DNA from: an uncultured Flavobacteriaceae bacterium
Lineage (GTDB): Bacteria > Bacteroidota > Bacteroidia > Flavobacteriales > Flavobacteriaceae
NCBI GenBank assembly: GCA_947488345.1
Contig: CANKZQ010000001.1
Location: forward strand, 757,501 to 821,500
DNA length: 64,000 nt
Reading direction: 5' to 3'
In this document: positions 19,027 to 29,158 of the stretch, one piece after another
How positions within the stretch are numbered: position 1 is the first letter of the stretch
Layout: the number at the start of each line of letters is the position of its first letter
Position numbers and translations under genes: made by a program
Notes under the pieces: model-generated
Told to the model about the DNA's origin: nothing
Databases searched by the model: none
Seen by the model: the letters and a program-made list of their open reading frames with translations, nothing else

Positions 19027-19077
19027 TGAAAGGGATTATGAATTAAGGCTTATCCTTCGATAATCTAACTCCTTTCA
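19027..19077 (-). promoter_or_regulatory. Structured rpsK-rpsD spacer, possible S4 target
   Basis: Three nested stems fold in this 83-base spacer. TGAAAGG (19027-19033) pairs with CCTTTCA (19071-19077), GATTAT (19034-19039) with ATAATC (19060-19065), and AAGG (19045-19048) with CCTT (19054-19057). An asymmetric five-base bulge separates the outer two. It lacks a T tract. S4 represses the alpha operon by binding mRNA in E. coli, so an S4-binding leader is a reasonable inference here. Confidence 0.45.
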
Positions 19078-19094
19078 TTTAAAAAATTAATTAA

Positions 19095-19478
19095 TTATAC
19101 TCTTCTTCTTTTTGGAGGACGACATCCATTGTGTGGCATTGGTGTAACATCTATAATTTCTGTTACTTCGATACCAGCATTATGAATAGTTCTAATAGCA
19201 GATTCTCTACCATTACCTGGGCCTTTCACATACACTTTTACTTTACGCAATCCTGCTTCATGTGCAACCGCTGCACAATCTTCAGCAGCAGTTTGCGCTG
19301 CATACGGTGTATTTTTCTTCGAACCTCTAAATCCTTGCTTACCTGCAGATGACCAAGAAATAACATCTCCTTTTTTATTCGTTAAAGAGATAATTATATT
19401 ATTGAAAGATGCTGTAATATGAGCTTCTCCAATAGCGTCAACAACAACCTTACGTTTTTTTGAACTTGCTTTTGCCAT
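19095..19478 (-). CDS. rpsK: Ribosomal protein uS11
   Basis: 127 residues, on the 30S platform. Diagnostic segments are [31 protein letters not shown] and the C-terminal [18 protein letters not shown]. It starts 13 bases after rpsM, with an AATAATTATG context and no Shine-Dalgarno sequence. Confidence 0.98.
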   Translation of the reverse strand: MAKASSKKRKVVVDAIGEAHITASFNNIIISLTNKKGDVISWSSAGKQGFRGSKKNTPYAAQTAAEDCAAVAHEAGLRKVKVYVKGPGNGRESAIRTIHNAGIEVTEIIDVTPMPHNGCRPPKRRRV

Positions 19479-19491
19479 AATTATTTAGCTA

Positions 19492-19866
19492 TTATTTAGT
19501 TGCTTTCTTTTTGTTAGCAACAGTTTTTCTTTTACCTTTTCTAGTTCTAGAGTTATTCTTAGTTCTTTGTCCTCTTAATGGAAGACCAACTCTATGACGA
19601 ATACCTCTGTAACAACCGATATCCATTAAACGCTTGATGTTTAATTGAGTTTCAGAACGTAATTCACCTTCGATGGTATATGTACCAGCTTGTTCACGAA
19701 TTCTTCCAATTTCATCATCCGACCAATCTTGAACCTTCGTACTTTCATCTACTTTAGCATTTGCTAAAATTTCTTTAGCTCTGCTGTTACCTATTCCAAA
19801 AATGTAAGTTAATGCAATAACTCCTCTTTTATTTTTTGGGATGTCAATTCCTGCTATTCTTGCCAT
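19492..19866 (-). CDS. rpsM: Ribosomal protein uS13
   Basis: 124 residues, at the 30S head contacting tRNA and the 50S subunit. [22 protein letters not shown], then the H2TH-like region and [25 protein letters not shown] are typical. The C-terminus is a long basic tail. It follows rpmJ by two bases. Confidence 0.98.
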   Translation of the reverse strand: MARIAGIDIPKNKRGVIALTYIFGIGNSRAKEILANAKVDESTKVQDWSDDEIGRIREQAGTYTIEGELRSETQLNIKRLMDIGCYRGIRHRVGLPLRGQRTKNNSRTRKGKRKTVANKKKATK

Positions 19867-19868
19867 AA

Positions 19869-19985
19869 TTATCCTTGTCTTTGTTTAAATCTAGGATTCT
19901 TTTTGTTGATTACATATAATCTGCCTTTTCTACGCACAATTTTGCACTCGGCACTTCTCTTTTTTATTGATGCTCTTACTTTCAT
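19869..19985 (-). CDS. rpmJ: Ribosomal protein bL36, zinc-free form
   Basis: A 38-codon gene, short enough to be overlooked. Translation from ATG 19985 gives [20 protein letters not shown], then [18 protein letters not shown], and ends at TAA 19869. In zinc-binding L36 the four ligands are C-x2-C, a third Cys and a His. Here only the second Cys remains, and the others are Ser, Asn and Phe. This is therefore the C-minus variant. It sits in the conserved slot between infA and rpsM. Confidence 0.95.
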   Translation of the reverse strand: MKVRASIKKRSAECKIVRRKGRLYVINKKNPRFKQRQG

Positions 19986-20012
19986 CTTTTATCGTTTTTA
20001 CGATTAAAATCG

Positions 20013-20228
20013 TTAGTATCTATATGTTATTCGAGCCTTTGTTAAATCATAAGGGCTCATTTCTAATTTTACTTTATCTCCAGGTAACAATTTGATATAG
20101 TGCATACGCATCTTTCCTGAAATATGTGCGGTAACTATATGACCATTTTCTAATTCTACTCTAAACATTGCATTTGACAATGCTTCGTTTATAGTTCCAT
20201 CTTGTTCTATTGCTGCTTGTTTGGCCAT
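20013..20228 (-). CDS. infA: Translation initiation factor IF-1
   Basis: 71 residues forming one S1/OB domain that occupies the ribosomal A site during initiation. It has [21 protein letters not shown] and [20 protein letters not shown], both typical. It is tucked between secY (two bases upstream) and rpmJ, as in many bacteria. Confidence 0.98.
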   Translation of the reverse strand: MAKQAAIEQDGTINEALSNAMFRVELENGHIVTAHISGKMRMHYIKLLPGDKVKLEMSPYDLTKARITYRY

Positions 20229-20230
20229 AA

Positions 20231-21568
20231 TTATGCTACTGATTTTCTTTTTGTTCCTGTCTTCATTAAACCATCATAATGACGATTCAATAAATGAGAA
20301 TTTATTTGTTGTATCGTGTCAATTGCAACACCTACCATAATCAATAATGATGTTCCTCCATAAAACATGGCCCAACTTGGTTGCACTCCTGCCTGCACAA
20401 TAAATGCTGGCAAAATTGCTAAGAACGCCAAGAAAATAGATCCTGGTAATGTAATGCGCGATAATATCGTATCTAAATAATCAGCTGTTTCTTTACCTGG
20501 ACGAATACCTGGTAAAAATCCACCACTTCGTTTCAAATCGTCGGCCATTTTATTCGTAGGAATCGTAATAGCTGTATAGAAATAACTAAAGATAATTATT
20601 AAAACTGCGAATAACACGTTATACCACAAACCAAACATATCTTGAAATTCTGTTCCGACTGCCTTAAGGGTATCATTGCTAGATTTAGTCAATAAACTCG
20701 GCACAAACATTAAGGCCTGTGCAAAGATAATTGGCATTACACCTGATGAATTCACCTTTAACGGGATATATTGTCTTGCTCCAGCAACATCTGCAACATT
20801 TCCGGCAACAGTTCTTCGTGCATACTGCACTGCTATTCTACGAACAGCGGTTACTAATAATACACACGCTAGAATCACAACTAACCAAACAATTACTTCG
20901 ATAAATACCATTAAAATTCCACCATTACTTTGCTGTAACCTAGAGGTCAATTCTTGCATAAATGTTGACGGGAAATTCGCGATGATACCAATCATAATTA
21001 ACAACGAGATACCGTTACCAATTCCTTTATCGGTAATTCTTTCACCTAACCACATGGCAAATATAGTTCCTGCGGTTAATAGTATAATTGAAGAGAACCA
21101 AAACATCGGGCCATTACCTAACAAGAATGCACTTGCTGGAATTCCTAATGTTGGTAAACTTATGATATACGTTGGCGCTTGAATCAATAAAATACCTACA
21201 GTCAACCATCTTGTAATCTGATTTATTTTTTTACGACCGCTTTCTCCTTCTTTTTGTAGTTTTTGCAAATAAGGAATCGCAATTCCCATAAGCTGCACCA
21301 CAATCGAAGCAGAAATATATGGCATAATACCTAATGCCATAATAGAAGCTTGTGCAAAAGCACCTCCTGTAAAGGCATTTAATAAGTTCAATAAATTATT
21401 ATCCTGCGTCGTATTTTGAAGACCAGTTAATTGGGTAGGATCAATTCCAGGTAATGGTAATTGAGCAGCTAAACGATACACAACCATTAAACCCAACGTC
21501 AATAGAATCCTATTTCTAAGTTCTTCTATCTTCCAAATATCTTGTATGGTACTTATAAATTTTTTCAT
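20231..21568 (-). CDS. secY: Protein translocase subunit SecY
   Basis: 445 residues with ten predicted transmembrane helices, the pore of the Sec translocon. Motifs include [29 protein letters not shown] (plug and lateral gate region), [16 protein letters not shown]-type loop residues in the [15 protein letters not shown] segment, and [16 protein letters not shown]. It lies in the spc section between rplO and infA. Confidence 0.98.
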   Translation of the reverse strand: MKKFISTIQDIWKIEELRNRILLTLGLMVVYRLAAQLPLPGIDPTQLTGLQNTTQDNNLLNLLNAFTGGAFAQASIMALGIMPYISASIVVQLMGIAIPYLQKLQKEGESGRKKINQITRWLTVGILLIQAPTYIISLPTLGIPASAFLLGNGPMFWFSSIILLTAGTIFAMWLGERITDKGIGNGISLLIMIGIIANFPSTFMQELTSRLQQSNGGILMVFIEVIVWLVVILACVLLVTAVRRIAVQYARRTVAGNVADVAGARQYIPLKVNSSGVMPIIFAQALMFVPSLLTKSSNDTLKAVGTEFQDMFGLWYNVLFAVLIIIFSYFYTAITIPTNKMADDLKRSGGFLPGIRPGKETADYLDTILSRITLPGSIFLAFLAILPAFIVQAGVQPSWAMFYGGTSLLIMVGVAIDTIQQINSHLLNRHYDGLMKTGTKRKSVA

Positions 21569-21584
21569 TTACTTCTAAAAGTAT

Positions 21585-22034
21585 TTATAGCGCTACTGCT
21601 TCACCACCTGCTTTTTCAATTGCAGCTTTTGCTGTTGCAGTAAATTTATGCACCGTAATATTTAATTTTGCTTTTAACTCTCCTCTACCAAGAATCTTTA
21701 CCAAATCATTCTTACGTGCCAATCTGTTTTCTACTAAAACGTCTAAAGTAACCGTATCTTTAATTCTACCGTTATCTACCATTTCTTGTAGTTTATCTAG
21801 GTTTACACCTACATATTCTTTACGATTGATATTCGTAAAACCAAATTTAGGTACACGACGTTGTAAAGGCATTTGACCTCCTTCAAAACCAATCTTTTTA
21901 GAATAACCAGATCTAGACTTTGCTCCTTTATGGCCTCTAGCGGCAGTACCACCTTTACCAGAACCTTGTCCTCTACCTATTCTTTTACCAGCCTTTGTTG
22001 AACCTTCTGCAGGTTTTAAGTTATTTAACTCCAT
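21585..22034 (-). CDS. rplO: Ribosomal protein uL15
   Basis: 149 residues. The N-terminal glycine/arginine-rich region (GRGQGSGKGGTAARGHKGAKSR) threads into 23S rRNA, and FEGGQMPLQRRVPKFGF is the family signature. It is followed by secY, as in most bacteria. Confidence 0.97.
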   Translation of the reverse strand: MELNNLKPAEGSTKAGKRIGRGQGSGKGGTAARGHKGAKSRSGYSKKIGFEGGQMPLQRRVPKFGFTNINRKEYVGVNLDKLQEMVDNGRIKDTVTLDVLVENRLARKNDLVKILGRGELKAKLNITVHKFTATAKAAIEKAGGEAVAL

Positions 22035-22043
22035 AACCTTATA

Positions 22044-22226
22044 TTATTTAACTTCTTCAACAGAAATTAAGTGTTTAACTTTATTTACCATTCCTAGAAT
22101 CGTTGGAGAAGCATCATGCTCAACTACTTGATTCATTTTGCGTAAACCTAGCGCTACTAGCGTTCTCTTTTGATCTTGAGGACGTCTAATTTGACTACGT
22201 ACTTGTGTAACTTTAATTTTCTTCAT
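22044..22226 (-). CDS. rpmD: Ribosomal protein uL30
   Basis: 60 residues, full length. KIKVTQVRSQIRRPQDQKRTL and LGLRKMNQVVEHDASPTILGMVNKVKHL match the L30 pattern. It lies between rpsE and rplO in the conserved order. Confidence 0.96.
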   Translation of the reverse strand: MKKIKVTQVRSQIRRPQDQKRTLVALGLRKMNQVVEHDASPTILGMVNKVKHLISVEEVK

Positions 22227-22237
22227 CTTGTCCTCTT

Positions 22238-22762
22238 TTATCCGTTAAAAACTTTTTGCAAAGAAATTCCTCTTTGTTTTGCGATACTATTTGCATCACG
22301 CAACTGTAATAAAGCATCAAATGTTGCTTTTACTACATTATGAGGATTCGAAGAACCTTGAGATTTTGATAATACATTGTGAACTCCTACCGATTCTAAA
22401 ACCGCACGTACAGCACCACCAGCAATAACTCCAGTACCACTAGATGCAGGTTTTAAAAACACTTTTGCCCCACCAAACTTACCTTTTTGTTCATGAGGTA
22501 ATGATTGATTGATAATAGGAATTCTTATCAAATTCTTTTTAGCATCTTCTATTGCTTTTGCAATTGCAGAAGCAACATCTTTAGATTTTCCAAGACCATG
22601 ACCTACTACGCCATCTTCGTTACCGACCACAACAATCGCAGAAAAACCAAATGTTCTACCACCTTTTGTTACTTTAGTAACCCTTTGTACTCCAACCAAA
22701 TGATCTTTTAACTCTAAACCGCTTGGTTTTACTCTTTCAACGTTTCCGTATTTTTGATACAT
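22238..22762 (-). CDS. rpsE: Ribosomal protein uS5
   Basis: 174 residues, involved in decoding fidelity. The double-stranded RNA-binding-like domain holds [19 protein letters not shown] and [15 protein letters not shown]. The C-terminal half has [22 protein letters not shown]. The start gives a short [17 protein letters not shown] leader typical of Bacteroidota. Confidence 0.97.
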   Translation of the reverse strand: MYQKYGNVERVKPSGLELKDHLVGVQRVTKVTKGGRTFGFSAIVVVGNEDGVVGHGLGKSKDVASAIAKAIEDAKKNLIRIPIINQSLPHEQKGKFGGAKVFLKPASSGTGVIAGGAVRAVLESVGVHNVLSKSQGSSNPHNVVKATFDALLQLRDANSIAKQRGISLQKVFNG

Positions 22763-22771
22763 AATCTCTTA

Positions 22772-23122
22772 TTAAAATTTTAATCCTGCTTCTCTTGCTC
22801 CATCAGCAAGTGCCTTAACTCTACCATGATATAAATATCCGTTACGGTCGAAAGCAACACCTTCGATACCAGCTTTGGCAGCTTTTTCAGCTAATGCTTT
22901 ACCTACTTGGGCAGCAACTTCAATTTTAGTTCCTTTAGAAATTCCTTTCTCTCTAGATGAAACAGCTAACAACGTTTTACCATTTAAATCATCTATTAAT
23001 TGAGCATTGATTTCTTTATTACTTCTAAACACAGATAATCTTGGTCTACTTTCGTTACCAGATACGATTTTACGTATTCTGTGTTTGATTCTTTGTCTTC
23101 TTTCAAGCTTTGATAATGCCAT
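22772..23122 (-). CDS. rplR: Ribosomal protein uL18
   Basis: 116 residues, binds 5S rRNA. It has [28 protein letters not shown] at the start and the terminal [26 protein letters not shown] signature, each a strong match to the family. It follows rplF by 12 bases. Confidence 0.97.
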   Translation of the reverse strand: MALSKLERRQRIKHRIRKIVSGNESRPRLSVFRSNKEINAQLIDDLNGKTLLAVSSREKGISKGTKIEVAAQVGKALAEKAAKAGIEGVAFDRNGYLYHGRVKALADGAREAGLKF

Positions 23123-23134
23123 AATACTTATTTA

Positions 23135-23677
23135 TTATGCAGATTTACCTGCTTTTCTTCTTAATTGTTCACCTACAAACTTAATTCCTTTTCCTTTATA
23201 AGGTTCTGGCTTACGCATTGAACGAATCTTTGCTGCTACCTGTCCTACCAATTGTTTGTCTGCTGACGTTAACTTAATGATAGGGTTTTTACCTTTTTCA
23301 GAAACTGTTTCCACTTTTACTTCTTTCGCAATATTTATTACGATTGTATGTGAAAAACCTAAGGCTAAGTCTAATTTTTGACCTTGATTACTGGCTCTAT
23401 ATCCTACTCCTACTAATTCTAGTTCTTTTGTCCATCCTTTAGATACACCTTCAACCATATTAGAAACCAATGATCTATACAAACCATGTTTAGACTTATC
23501 TTCTTTCGCTTCAGAAGAACGTGTTACTAACACATTACCTTCTTCAACTTTTATTGTTACGTTCGAAAACTCTTGAGATAATTCTCCTTGTTTTCCTTTT
23601 ACAGTAACCACGTTGTCTTTAACATCAACTGTAACTCCTTCTGGAATTGCTACTGGATTATTTCCTATTCTTGACAT
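23135..23677 (-). CDS. rplF: Ribosomal protein uL6
   Basis: 180 residues with two repeated alpha/beta domains near the GTPase centre of the 50S subunit. MSRIGNNPVAIPEGV and the C-terminal PEPYKGKGIKFVGEQLRRKAGKSA are typical. It lies ten bases after rpsH. Confidence 0.98.
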   Translation of the reverse strand: MSRIGNNPVAIPEGVTVDVKDNVVTVKGKQGELSQEFSNVTIKVEEGNVLVTRSSEAKEDKSKHGLYRSLVSNMVEGVSKGWTKELELVGVGYRASNQGQKLDLALGFSHTIVINIAKEVKVETVSEKGKNPIIKLTSADKQLVGQVAAKIRSMRKPEPYKGKGIKFVGEQLRRKAGKSA

Positions 23678-23687
23678 CTCTTAATTT

Positions 23688-24086
23688 TTAATAAACGTGA
23701 CATAAAACTTCACCACCAACGTTTTCTTGACGTGCTTTTTTGTTAGTCATCACACCTTTAGATGTTGATACTATCGCAATACCCAACCCGTTTAAAACTC
23801 TTGGTAATTCTGAAGAACTAACATACTTACGTAAACCTGGTTTACTTATTCTTTCAATATTTCTAATCACAGGTTGCTTTGTTTCTTTATCATATTTCAA
23901 AGCAATTTTTATAGAATCTTGAACCTTATTCTCTTCAAACTTATAGCTTAAAATAAATCCTTGATCAAATAAGATCTTGGTCATTTCTTTCTTTAAGTTA
24001 GAAGCAGGTATTTCAACTACTCTATGTCCTGCACTTGCAGCATTTCTTATTCTTGTCAAATAATCTGCTATAGGATCTGTATACAT
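23688..24086 (-). CDS. rpsH: Ribosomal protein uS8
   Basis: 132 residues, a central-domain 16S binder and, in E. coli, the repressor of the spc operon. ATG 24086 gives the family start [16 protein letters not shown]. An upstream in-frame codon at 24137 would add 17 non-conserved residues and is rejected. The C-terminus [10 protein letters not shown] is typical. The 60-base gap to rpsN is longer than its neighbours' and may hold regulatory sequence. Confidence 0.97.
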   Translation of the reverse strand: MYTDPIADYLTRIRNAASAGHRVVEIPASNLKKEMTKILFDQGFILSYKFEENKVQDSIKIALKYDKETKQPVIRNIERISKPGLRKYVSSSELPRVLNGLGIAIVSTSKGVMTNKKARQENVGGEVLCHVY

Positions 24087-24146
24087 ATATATGAATTTGC
24101 GGTTACGGTTTTCGATAATCATCGAACCTGAAACCAATTTATAATT

Positions 24147-24416
24147 TTACCAACTAGCTTTTTTAACTCCAGGTATTAAACCTTGATTTGCCATTTCACG
24201 AAACGTAACACGAGAAATACCGAACTGACGCATATATCCTTTTGGTCTTCCAGTTAACTTGCAACGATTGTGCATGCGAATTGGCGATGCATTTTTAGGC
24301 AACTTTTGTAATGCTTCGTAATCTCCAGCTTCTTTTAAAGCTTTACGTTTTTCAGCATATTTAGCTACTGTTTTTGCTCTTTTTACCTCACGGGCTTTCA
24401 TTGATTCTTTAGCCAT
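24147..24416 (-). CDS. rpsN: Ribosomal protein uS14, zinc-free form
   Basis: 89 residues, the long C-minus type. The core [19 protein letters not shown] and the end [11 protein letters not shown] are diagnostic. The CxxC zinc pairs of the short type are lacking, and only one Cys is present. Together with the C-minus rpmJ it suggests a low zinc demand of this ribosome. Confidence 0.97.
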   Translation of the reverse strand: MAKESMKAREVKRAKTVAKYAEKRKALKEAGDYEALQKLPKNASPIRMHNRCKLTGRPKGYMRQFGISRVTFREMANQGLIPGVKKASW

Positions 24417-24419
24417 CTC

Positions 24420-24971
24420 TTAATTCTTTTTAAAGGGTAAACCTAATTCGCTTAATAATGATTTTGCCTCTTTATCAGTTGATGCAGTGGTTACAAAAGT
24501 GATATCCATACCATTAATTTTGTTCACCTTATCAATATTGATTTCAGGAAAAATAATTTGTTCTGTAATCCCTAAGTTATAGTTTCCTCTTCCATCAAAT
24601 CCATTTGATTTGATACCTCTAAAATCTCTAACTCGTGGTAATGAAGCAGTAACCAATCTATCTAAGAACTCATACATTTTATTTCCACGTAAAGTAACTT
24701 TTGCACCAATTGGCATTCCTTTACGTAATTTAAACGATGCAACATCTTTTTTAGATAGTGTATGAATTGCTTTTTGACCAGTAATCATAGTCAATTCATC
24801 TACTGCATATTCAATTAATTTCTTGTCAGCTACAGCTGCTCCAACTCCTTTACTCACTACAATCTTTTGTAGTTTAGGAACTTGCATTACATTCTTATAA
24901 CTGAACTCTTCAGTTAAAGCGGCCTTAACTCTGCCGTTGTAATCTTCTTTAAGTCTTGGTACGTATCCCAT
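24420..24971 (-). CDS. rplE: Ribosomal protein uL5
   Basis: 183 residues, binds 5S rRNA and contacts the 30S head. ATG 24971 gives [11 protein letters not shown], the Bacteroidota-type start. A GTG one codon earlier (24974) overlaps the rplX stop and is less likely. Conserved segments include [19 protein letters not shown] and [16 protein letters not shown]. Start positions differ by only one codon. Confidence 0.97.
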   Translation of the reverse strand: MGYVPRLKEDYNGRVKAALTEEFSYKNVMQVPKLQKIVVSKGVGAAVADKKLIEYAVDELTMITGQKAIHTLSKKDVASFKLRKGMPIGAKVTLRGNKMYEFLDRLVTASLPRVRDFRGIKSNGFDGRGNYNLGITEQIIFPEINIDKVNKINGMDITFVTTASTDKEAKSLLSELGLPFKKN

Positions 24972-24973
24972 CA

Positions 24974-25282
24974 CTAAATAGCTTTATCAGTTTTTTTCGA
25001 AAACCTAACTTTCTTACCATCTTCTGTTCTAAAACCTACTCTTGTAGTTTCACCATTCTCTACCAACATTAAGTTAGAAATATGAACCGGTGCTTCAAAT
25101 TTAGAAATACCACCTTGAGGGTTCTGTGCACTAGGTTTGGTGTGTTTAGACACCATATTTACTCCTTCTACAATTGCTTTGTTCTTATCGATAAGAACTT
25201 TGACAATTTTTCCTTCTTGACCTTTATCGTCACCAGCAGTTACTCTAACCGTATCTCCTGTTTTGATCTTTAATTTTGTCAT
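24974..25282 (-). CDS. rplX: Ribosomal protein uL24
   Basis: 102 residues, an assembly initiator with an N-terminal KOW motif ([21 protein letters not shown]). [20 protein letters not shown] is conserved. Its stop lies two bases before the rplE start, indicating coupling. Confidence 0.97.
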   Translation of the reverse strand: MTKLKIKTGDTVRVTAGDDKGQEGKIVKVLIDKNKAIVEGVNMVSKHTKPSAQNPQGGISKFEAPVHISNLMLVENGETTRVGFRTEDGKKVRFSKKTDKAI

Positions 25283-25294
25283 GATTATAAACTA

Positions 25295-25663
25295 TTAAAG
25301 CACTTCAGGTGCTAGTGATACAATTTTCATGAATTGTTTTTCACGAAGTTCTCTTGCAACTGGACCAAAAACACGAGTACCTCGCATTTCTTCAGTAGGA
25401 TTTAACAATACACATGCGTTATCATCAAATCTTATATAAGAACCATCTTTACGACGTACTTCTTTTTTCGTACGTACAACAACAGCTCTAGAAACTTGTC
25501 CTTTCTTTACAGTTCCGTTAGGTGTAGCATCTTTTACAGTCACTACAATTTTGTCTCCTACAGAAGCGTAACGTCTTTTTGTTCCGCCAAGTACGCGAAT
25601 AACAAGTACTTCTTTTGCACCGGTGTTATCTGCTACTTTTAATCTTGATTCTTGTTGTAACAT
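25295..25663 (-). CDS. rplN: Ribosomal protein uL14
   Basis: 122 residues, the usual length, at the subunit interface. [27 protein letters not shown] at the N-terminus and the end [14 protein letters not shown] are signatures. The start has an AATAATTATG context. It follows rpsQ by two bases. Confidence 0.98.
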   Translation of the reverse strand: MLQQESRLKVADNTGAKEVLVIRVLGGTKRRYASVGDKIVVTVKDATPNGTVKKGQVSRAVVVRTKKEVRRKDGSYIRFDDNACVLLNPTEEMRGTRVFGPVARELREKQFMKIVSLAPEVL

Positions 25664-25665
25664 AA

Positions 25666-25923
25666 TTATTTAGCTCTTTCTAAGATTTCTACTAATCTCC
25701 AACGTTTGGTTTTACTCAATGGACGTGTTTCCATTATTTTAACTGTATCACCAATATTGCAGTCATTTTTCTCATCGTGTGCAACAAATTTCTTTGTTTT
25801 CAATACGAACTTTCCGTACATAGGATGTTTTACTCTTGTTACATCGTTAACAACAATAGACTTATCCATTTTGTTACTTGAAACAACTCCTATTCTTTCT
25901 TTTCTAAGATTTCTTTTTTCCAT
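25666..25923 (-). CDS. rpsQ: Ribosomal protein uS17
   Basis: 85 residues, an OB-fold 16S binder. ATG 25923 gives [16 protein letters not shown], the family start. The in-frame codon at 25941 would add six residues that run back to the rpmC stop and is rejected. [23 protein letters not shown] closes the protein. Confidence 0.97.
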   Translation of the reverse strand: MEKRNLRKERIGVVSSNKMDKSIVVNDVTRVKHPMYGKFVLKTKKFVAHDEKNDCNIGDTVKIMETRPLSKTKRWRLVEILERAK

Positions 25924-25941
25924 CTTGTGAATCGAATACAA

Positions 25942-26133
25942 TTATTGTAATTCTCTTTTTGTTAATTCTGTTGCTACTCTAGCTACAGTTCTTCTTAGCT
26001 CTCTTAATTGCAAAGGTGTTTCCAACGGAGAAATTGCGTGAGCCATCTTTAGATCTGTATAATTTTTCTTTAACGCATCAAATTTCTCTTGCAATTCTGC
26101 TACAGATAATTCTTTAACTTCTGATTGTTTCAT
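25942..26133 (-). CDS. rpmC: Ribosomal protein uL29
   Basis: 63 residues, two long helices near the polypeptide exit tunnel, where trigger factor and SRP dock. It starts MKQSEVKELSVAELQEK and contains LRELRRTVARVATELTKREL. It lies in the conserved rplP-rpmC-rpsQ order. Confidence 0.96.
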   Translation of the reverse strand: MKQSEVKELSVAELQEKFDALKKNYTDLKMAHAISPLETPLQLRELRRTVARVATELTKRELQ

Positions 26134-26144
26134 CTTCTTAATTT

Positions 26145-26573
26145 TTAAGCGTTATCAAAATCTCTTGCTACTACAAACTTTGTTTTCACTGGCAATTTTT
26201 GAGCTGCCAAACGTAAAGCTTCTTTCGCTACTTCGATAGGTACACCACCTATTTCAAACATAATTCTACCTGGCTTCACTACTGCAACGAAATACTCAGG
26301 AGCACCTTTACCTTTACCCATACGTACTTCTAATGGTTTTTTGGTAATTGGCTTGTCTGGAAAAATTTTAATCCACAAACTTCCTTGTCTTTTCATATAA
26401 CGAGTTGCAGCAATACGAGCAGCTTCAATTTGACGAGAAGTTAATAGATCTTGCTCAAGGGCCTTGATACCAAACATTCCGTTAGAAAGTTGATGACCTC
26501 TTTGAGAATTTCCTTTCATATTCCCTTTCGCCTTCTGAACCTTACGATATTTTACTCTTTTAGGTTGTAACAT
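26145..26573 (-). CDS. rplP: Ribosomal protein uL16
   Basis: 142 residues, near the peptidyl-transferase centre and A-site t[39 protein letters not shown] and [20 protein letters not shown] are family signatures. It follows rpsC after 20 bases. Confidence 0.98.
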   Translation of the reverse strand: MLQPKRVKYRKVQKAKGNMKGNSQRGHQLSNGMFGIKALEQDLLTSRQIEAARIAATRYMKRQGSLWIKIFPDKPITKKPLEVRMGKGKGAPEYFVAVVKPGRIMFEIGGVPIEVAKEALRLAAQKLPVKTKFVVARDFDNA

Positions 26574-26593
26574 TTTCTAAATCTTTAAAAAAT

Positions 26594-27316
26594 TTATTTT
26601 CTTCTTTGGGGTTTTCTTCCACCTTTATTACCTCGATCACCACCTTTACCTTGTTTCTTAGATAAACCTACTAATGGAGATAACTCTCTCTTACCATAAA
26701 CCTCACCTTTCATAATCCATACTTTCACACCTATTCTTCCGTAGGTAGTATGAGATTCTACTAGTGCATAATCAATATCAGCTCTGAATGTAGAAAGAGG
26801 AATTCTACCTTCTTTGTATGATTCTGAACGTGCCATTTCAGCTCCGTTCAAACGACCTGAAATCTGAACTTTGATTCCTTCAGAATTCATTCTCATAGAT
26901 GCTGCAATTGCCATTTTAATCGCACGTCTATATGAGATTCTGTTCTCAATTTGACGAGCAATACTTGTAGCCACTAAATAAGCATCTAGTTCTGGACGTT
27001 TAATTTCAAAAATATTGATCTGTACTTCTTTACCAGTAATCTTCTTAAGCTCCTCTTTTAACTTGTCTACCTCTTGACCACCTTTTCCGATAATAATACC
27101 AGGTCTAGCAGTAGTGATAGTAACGGTTACAAGTTTTAAAGTGCGCTCAATGATTACTCTAGAAACACTAGCTTTTTGTAATCTAGCACGTACGTACTCT
27201 CTTATTTTATAATCTTCAGCAATTTTATCGCCATAGTTTTTTCCACCATACCAGTTAGATTCCCATCCTCTGATAATTCCTAAACGATTTCCTATTGGAT
27301 TAGTCTTTTGTCCCAT
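26594..27316 (-). CDS. rpsC: Ribosomal protein uS3
   Basis: 240 residues. It has an N-terminal KH domain with IIIGKGG at 74-80 and a C-terminal domain with [12 protein letters not shown], part of the mRNA entry channel. The tail is Gly/Lys/Arg rich. It lies five bases after rplV. Confidence 0.98.
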   Translation of the reverse strand: MGQKTNPIGNRLGIIRGWESNWYGGKNYGDKIAEDYKIREYVRARLQKASVSRVIIERTLKLVTVTITTARPGIIIGKGGQEVDKLKEELKKITGKEVQINIFEIKRPELDAYLVATSIARQIENRISYRRAIKMAIAASMRMNSEGIKVQISGRLNGAEMARSESYKEGRIPLSTFRADIDYALVESHTTYGRIGVKVWIMKGEVYGKRELSPLVGLSKKQGKGGDRGNKGGRKPQRRK

Positions 27317-27321
27317 ACTAT

Positions 27322-27732
27322 TTACGAATTGCTTTCTTTTACTTTAGTTCCCAATACCATTGTTACGTGATTAGAACGCTTACGAATTCTATGTGCACGA
27401 CCTTGAGGTGCTGGTCTTAATCTTTTCAACATTGCTGCACTATCAACATAAATTTCCTTTACAAACAAACCTGCATCTTCAATATTTGCATCTTCATTTT
27501 TTGCTTGCCAGTTAGCGATTGCCGATAATGTTAATTTCTCTAAACTACGTGCAGCTTCTTTAGGGCTAAATTTTAAAATAGCTAATGCTTTTTCAACTTC
27601 AACGCCTCTTACCAAATCTGCTACTAAACGCATTTTTCTTGGTGATGTAGGGCAGCCATTTAATTTTGCGAAGAACTTATTCTTACGCTCATCTTTTAGC
27701 TGCTCGGCTCTTAATCTTTTACGAACTCCCAT
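27322..27732 (-). CDS. rplV: Ribosomal protein uL22
   Basis: 136 residues with the long beta-hairpin that lines the exit tunnel ([22 protein letters not shown]). The core has [13 protein letters not shown]. It lies in the conserved S10-operon slot between rpsS and rpsC. Confidence 0.98.
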   Translation of the reverse strand: MGVRKRLRAEQLKDERKNKFFAKLNGCPTSPRKMRLVADLVRGVEVEKALAILKFSPKEAARSLEKLTLSAIANWQAKNEDANIEDAGLFVKEIYVDSAAMLKRLRPAPQGRAHRIRKRSNHVTMVLGTKVKESNS

Positions 27733-27741
27733 GATTTCCTA

Positions 27742-28020
27742 CTATTTTTTACCTTTATTTTTCGCACCTGCATGTCCTCTAAATGAACGTGTTGGTGAAA
27801 ATTCTCCTAACTTATGACCTACCATGTTTTCAGTAACATAAACGGGTACAAATTGACGTCCGTTATGAACACCGATTGTTTGACCAACAAAATCAGGTGT
27901 AATCATTGAGGCTCTAGACCATGTTTTGATTACTGATTTTTTGTTTGACTCAACATTTGCCTGTACTTTCTTTTCCAATTTATGGAAAACATAAGGTCCT
28001 TTTTTTAATGAACGTGCCAT
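27742..28020 (-). CDS. rpsS: Ribosomal protein uS19
   Basis: 92 residues, at the 30S head with S13. [25 protein letters not shown] and [16 protein letters not shown] are diagnostic. The gap to rplB is six bases. Confidence 0.98.
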   Translation of the reverse strand: MARSLKKGPYVFHKLEKKVQANVESNKKSVIKTWSRASMITPDFVGQTIGVHNGRQFVPVYVTENMVGHKLGEFSPTRSFRGHAGAKNKGKK

Positions 28021-28026
28021 AGTTTC

Positions 28027-28851
28027 TTATTTTTTTCTACGTTCTATAATATATTTATTACTTGCCTTCGTTTTAGAACGAGTTTTATATCCTTTTGCAG
28101 GAATACCGTTTCTAGAACGCGGATGTCCACCTGAAGATTTACCTTCACCACCACCCATTGGATGATCAACTGGATTCATCACAACAGCTCTTGTACGAGG
28201 TCTTCTACCTTGCCATCTTCCTCTACCTGCTTTACCAGATACTTCTAGTTGATGATCAGAATTAGACACTGTACCGATGGTTGCTTTACAAGTAACCAAA
28301 ATCAGTCTCGTTTCTCCTGAAGGTAATTTTACCGTTGCATATTTTCCGTCTCTTGCCATTAACTGAGCAAAAGAGCCAGCGCTACGTGCCATGACAGCAC
28401 CTTGCCCTGGACGTAATTCTATACAAGAAATTACTGTACCTAAAGGAATATCACTTAAAGGCATACAGTTACCCACTTCTGGAGCTACGTTAGCACCAGC
28501 AACAATTTGCTGACCAACTTTTAATCCACTCTGAGCAATAACATACCTTTTTTCACCATCTGCATAATTTAACAATGCAATATATGCAGTACGGTTTGGA
28601 TCGTATTCTATTGTTTTTACAGTTGCAGGCACACCGTCTTTATCTCTTTTAAAATCGATAATTCGATACTGCTTTTTATGACCTCCACCTAAATAGCGCA
28701 TGGTCATTTTACCTGTATTATTTCTACCTCCAGATCTTTTCTTTGGAGCTAATAAGCTCTTTTCTGGTTTTCCAGTAGTTACAACATCAAAGTCGTTCAC
28801 TATTCTAAAGCGTTGACCTGGTGTTACTGGTTTTAATTTTCTTAATGACAT
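28027..28851 (-). CDS. rplB: Ribosomal protein uL2
   Basis: 274 residues, essential for subunit association and the peptidyl-transferase centre. Key segments are [22 protein letters not shown] and the conserved C-terminal [19 protein letters not shown] followed by [14 protein letters not shown]. Confidence 0.98.
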   Translation of the reverse strand: MSLRKLKPVTPGQRFRIVNDFDVVTTGKPEKSLLAPKKRSGGRNNTGKMTMRYLGGGHKKQYRIIDFKRDKDGVPATVKTIEYDPNRTAYIALLNYADGEKRYVIAQSGLKVGQQIVAGANVAPEVGNCMPLSDIPLGTVISCIELRPGQGAVMARSAGSFAQLMARDGKYATVKLPSGETRLILVTCKATIGTVSNSDHQLEVSGKAGRGRWQGRRPRTRAVVMNPVDHPMGGGEGKSSGGHPRSRNGIPAKGYKTRSKTKASNKYIIERRKK

Positions 28852-28862
28852 CTTTTTTCGTC

Positions 28863-29153
28863 TTAGATATTACTATAGAAATCTATATTATCTCCTTCAG
28901 CCAACTCAACGATTGCTTTTTTATAAGCACCTTTCATTCCTGTAACAACACCTTGTTTTGTAAACTTGGTATTTCTTTTTACTGGATAGTTCATCGTTCT
29001 AACTTTGTTCACTGAAACTCCATAAGCTTGTTCTATCGCTTCTTTTATTTCTATCTTATTAGCCCTAGGATCAACCACAAATCCGTAACGGTTAAATAAC
29101 TCGCTCTGATCGGTCGCCTTTTCGGTAATAATAGGTTTTATTAAAATATTCAT
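28863..29153 (-). CDS. rplW: Ribosomal protein uL23
   Basis: 96 residues, the exit-tunnel docking site for trigger factor and [15 protein letters not shown] and the [19 protein letters not shown] region are typical. It lies between rplD and rplB. Confidence 0.97.
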   Translation of the reverse strand: MNILIKPIITEKATDQSELFNRYGFVVDPRANKIEIKEAIEQAYGVSVNKVRTMNYPVKRNTKFTKQGVVTGMKGAYKKAIVELAEGDNIDFYSNI

Positions 29154-29158
29154 AACTA

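Noticed and set aside
24087-24137. N-terminal extension of rpsH
   Set aside because: The extra 17 residues are not part of S8, whose typical start is the [10 protein letters not shown] at 24086.
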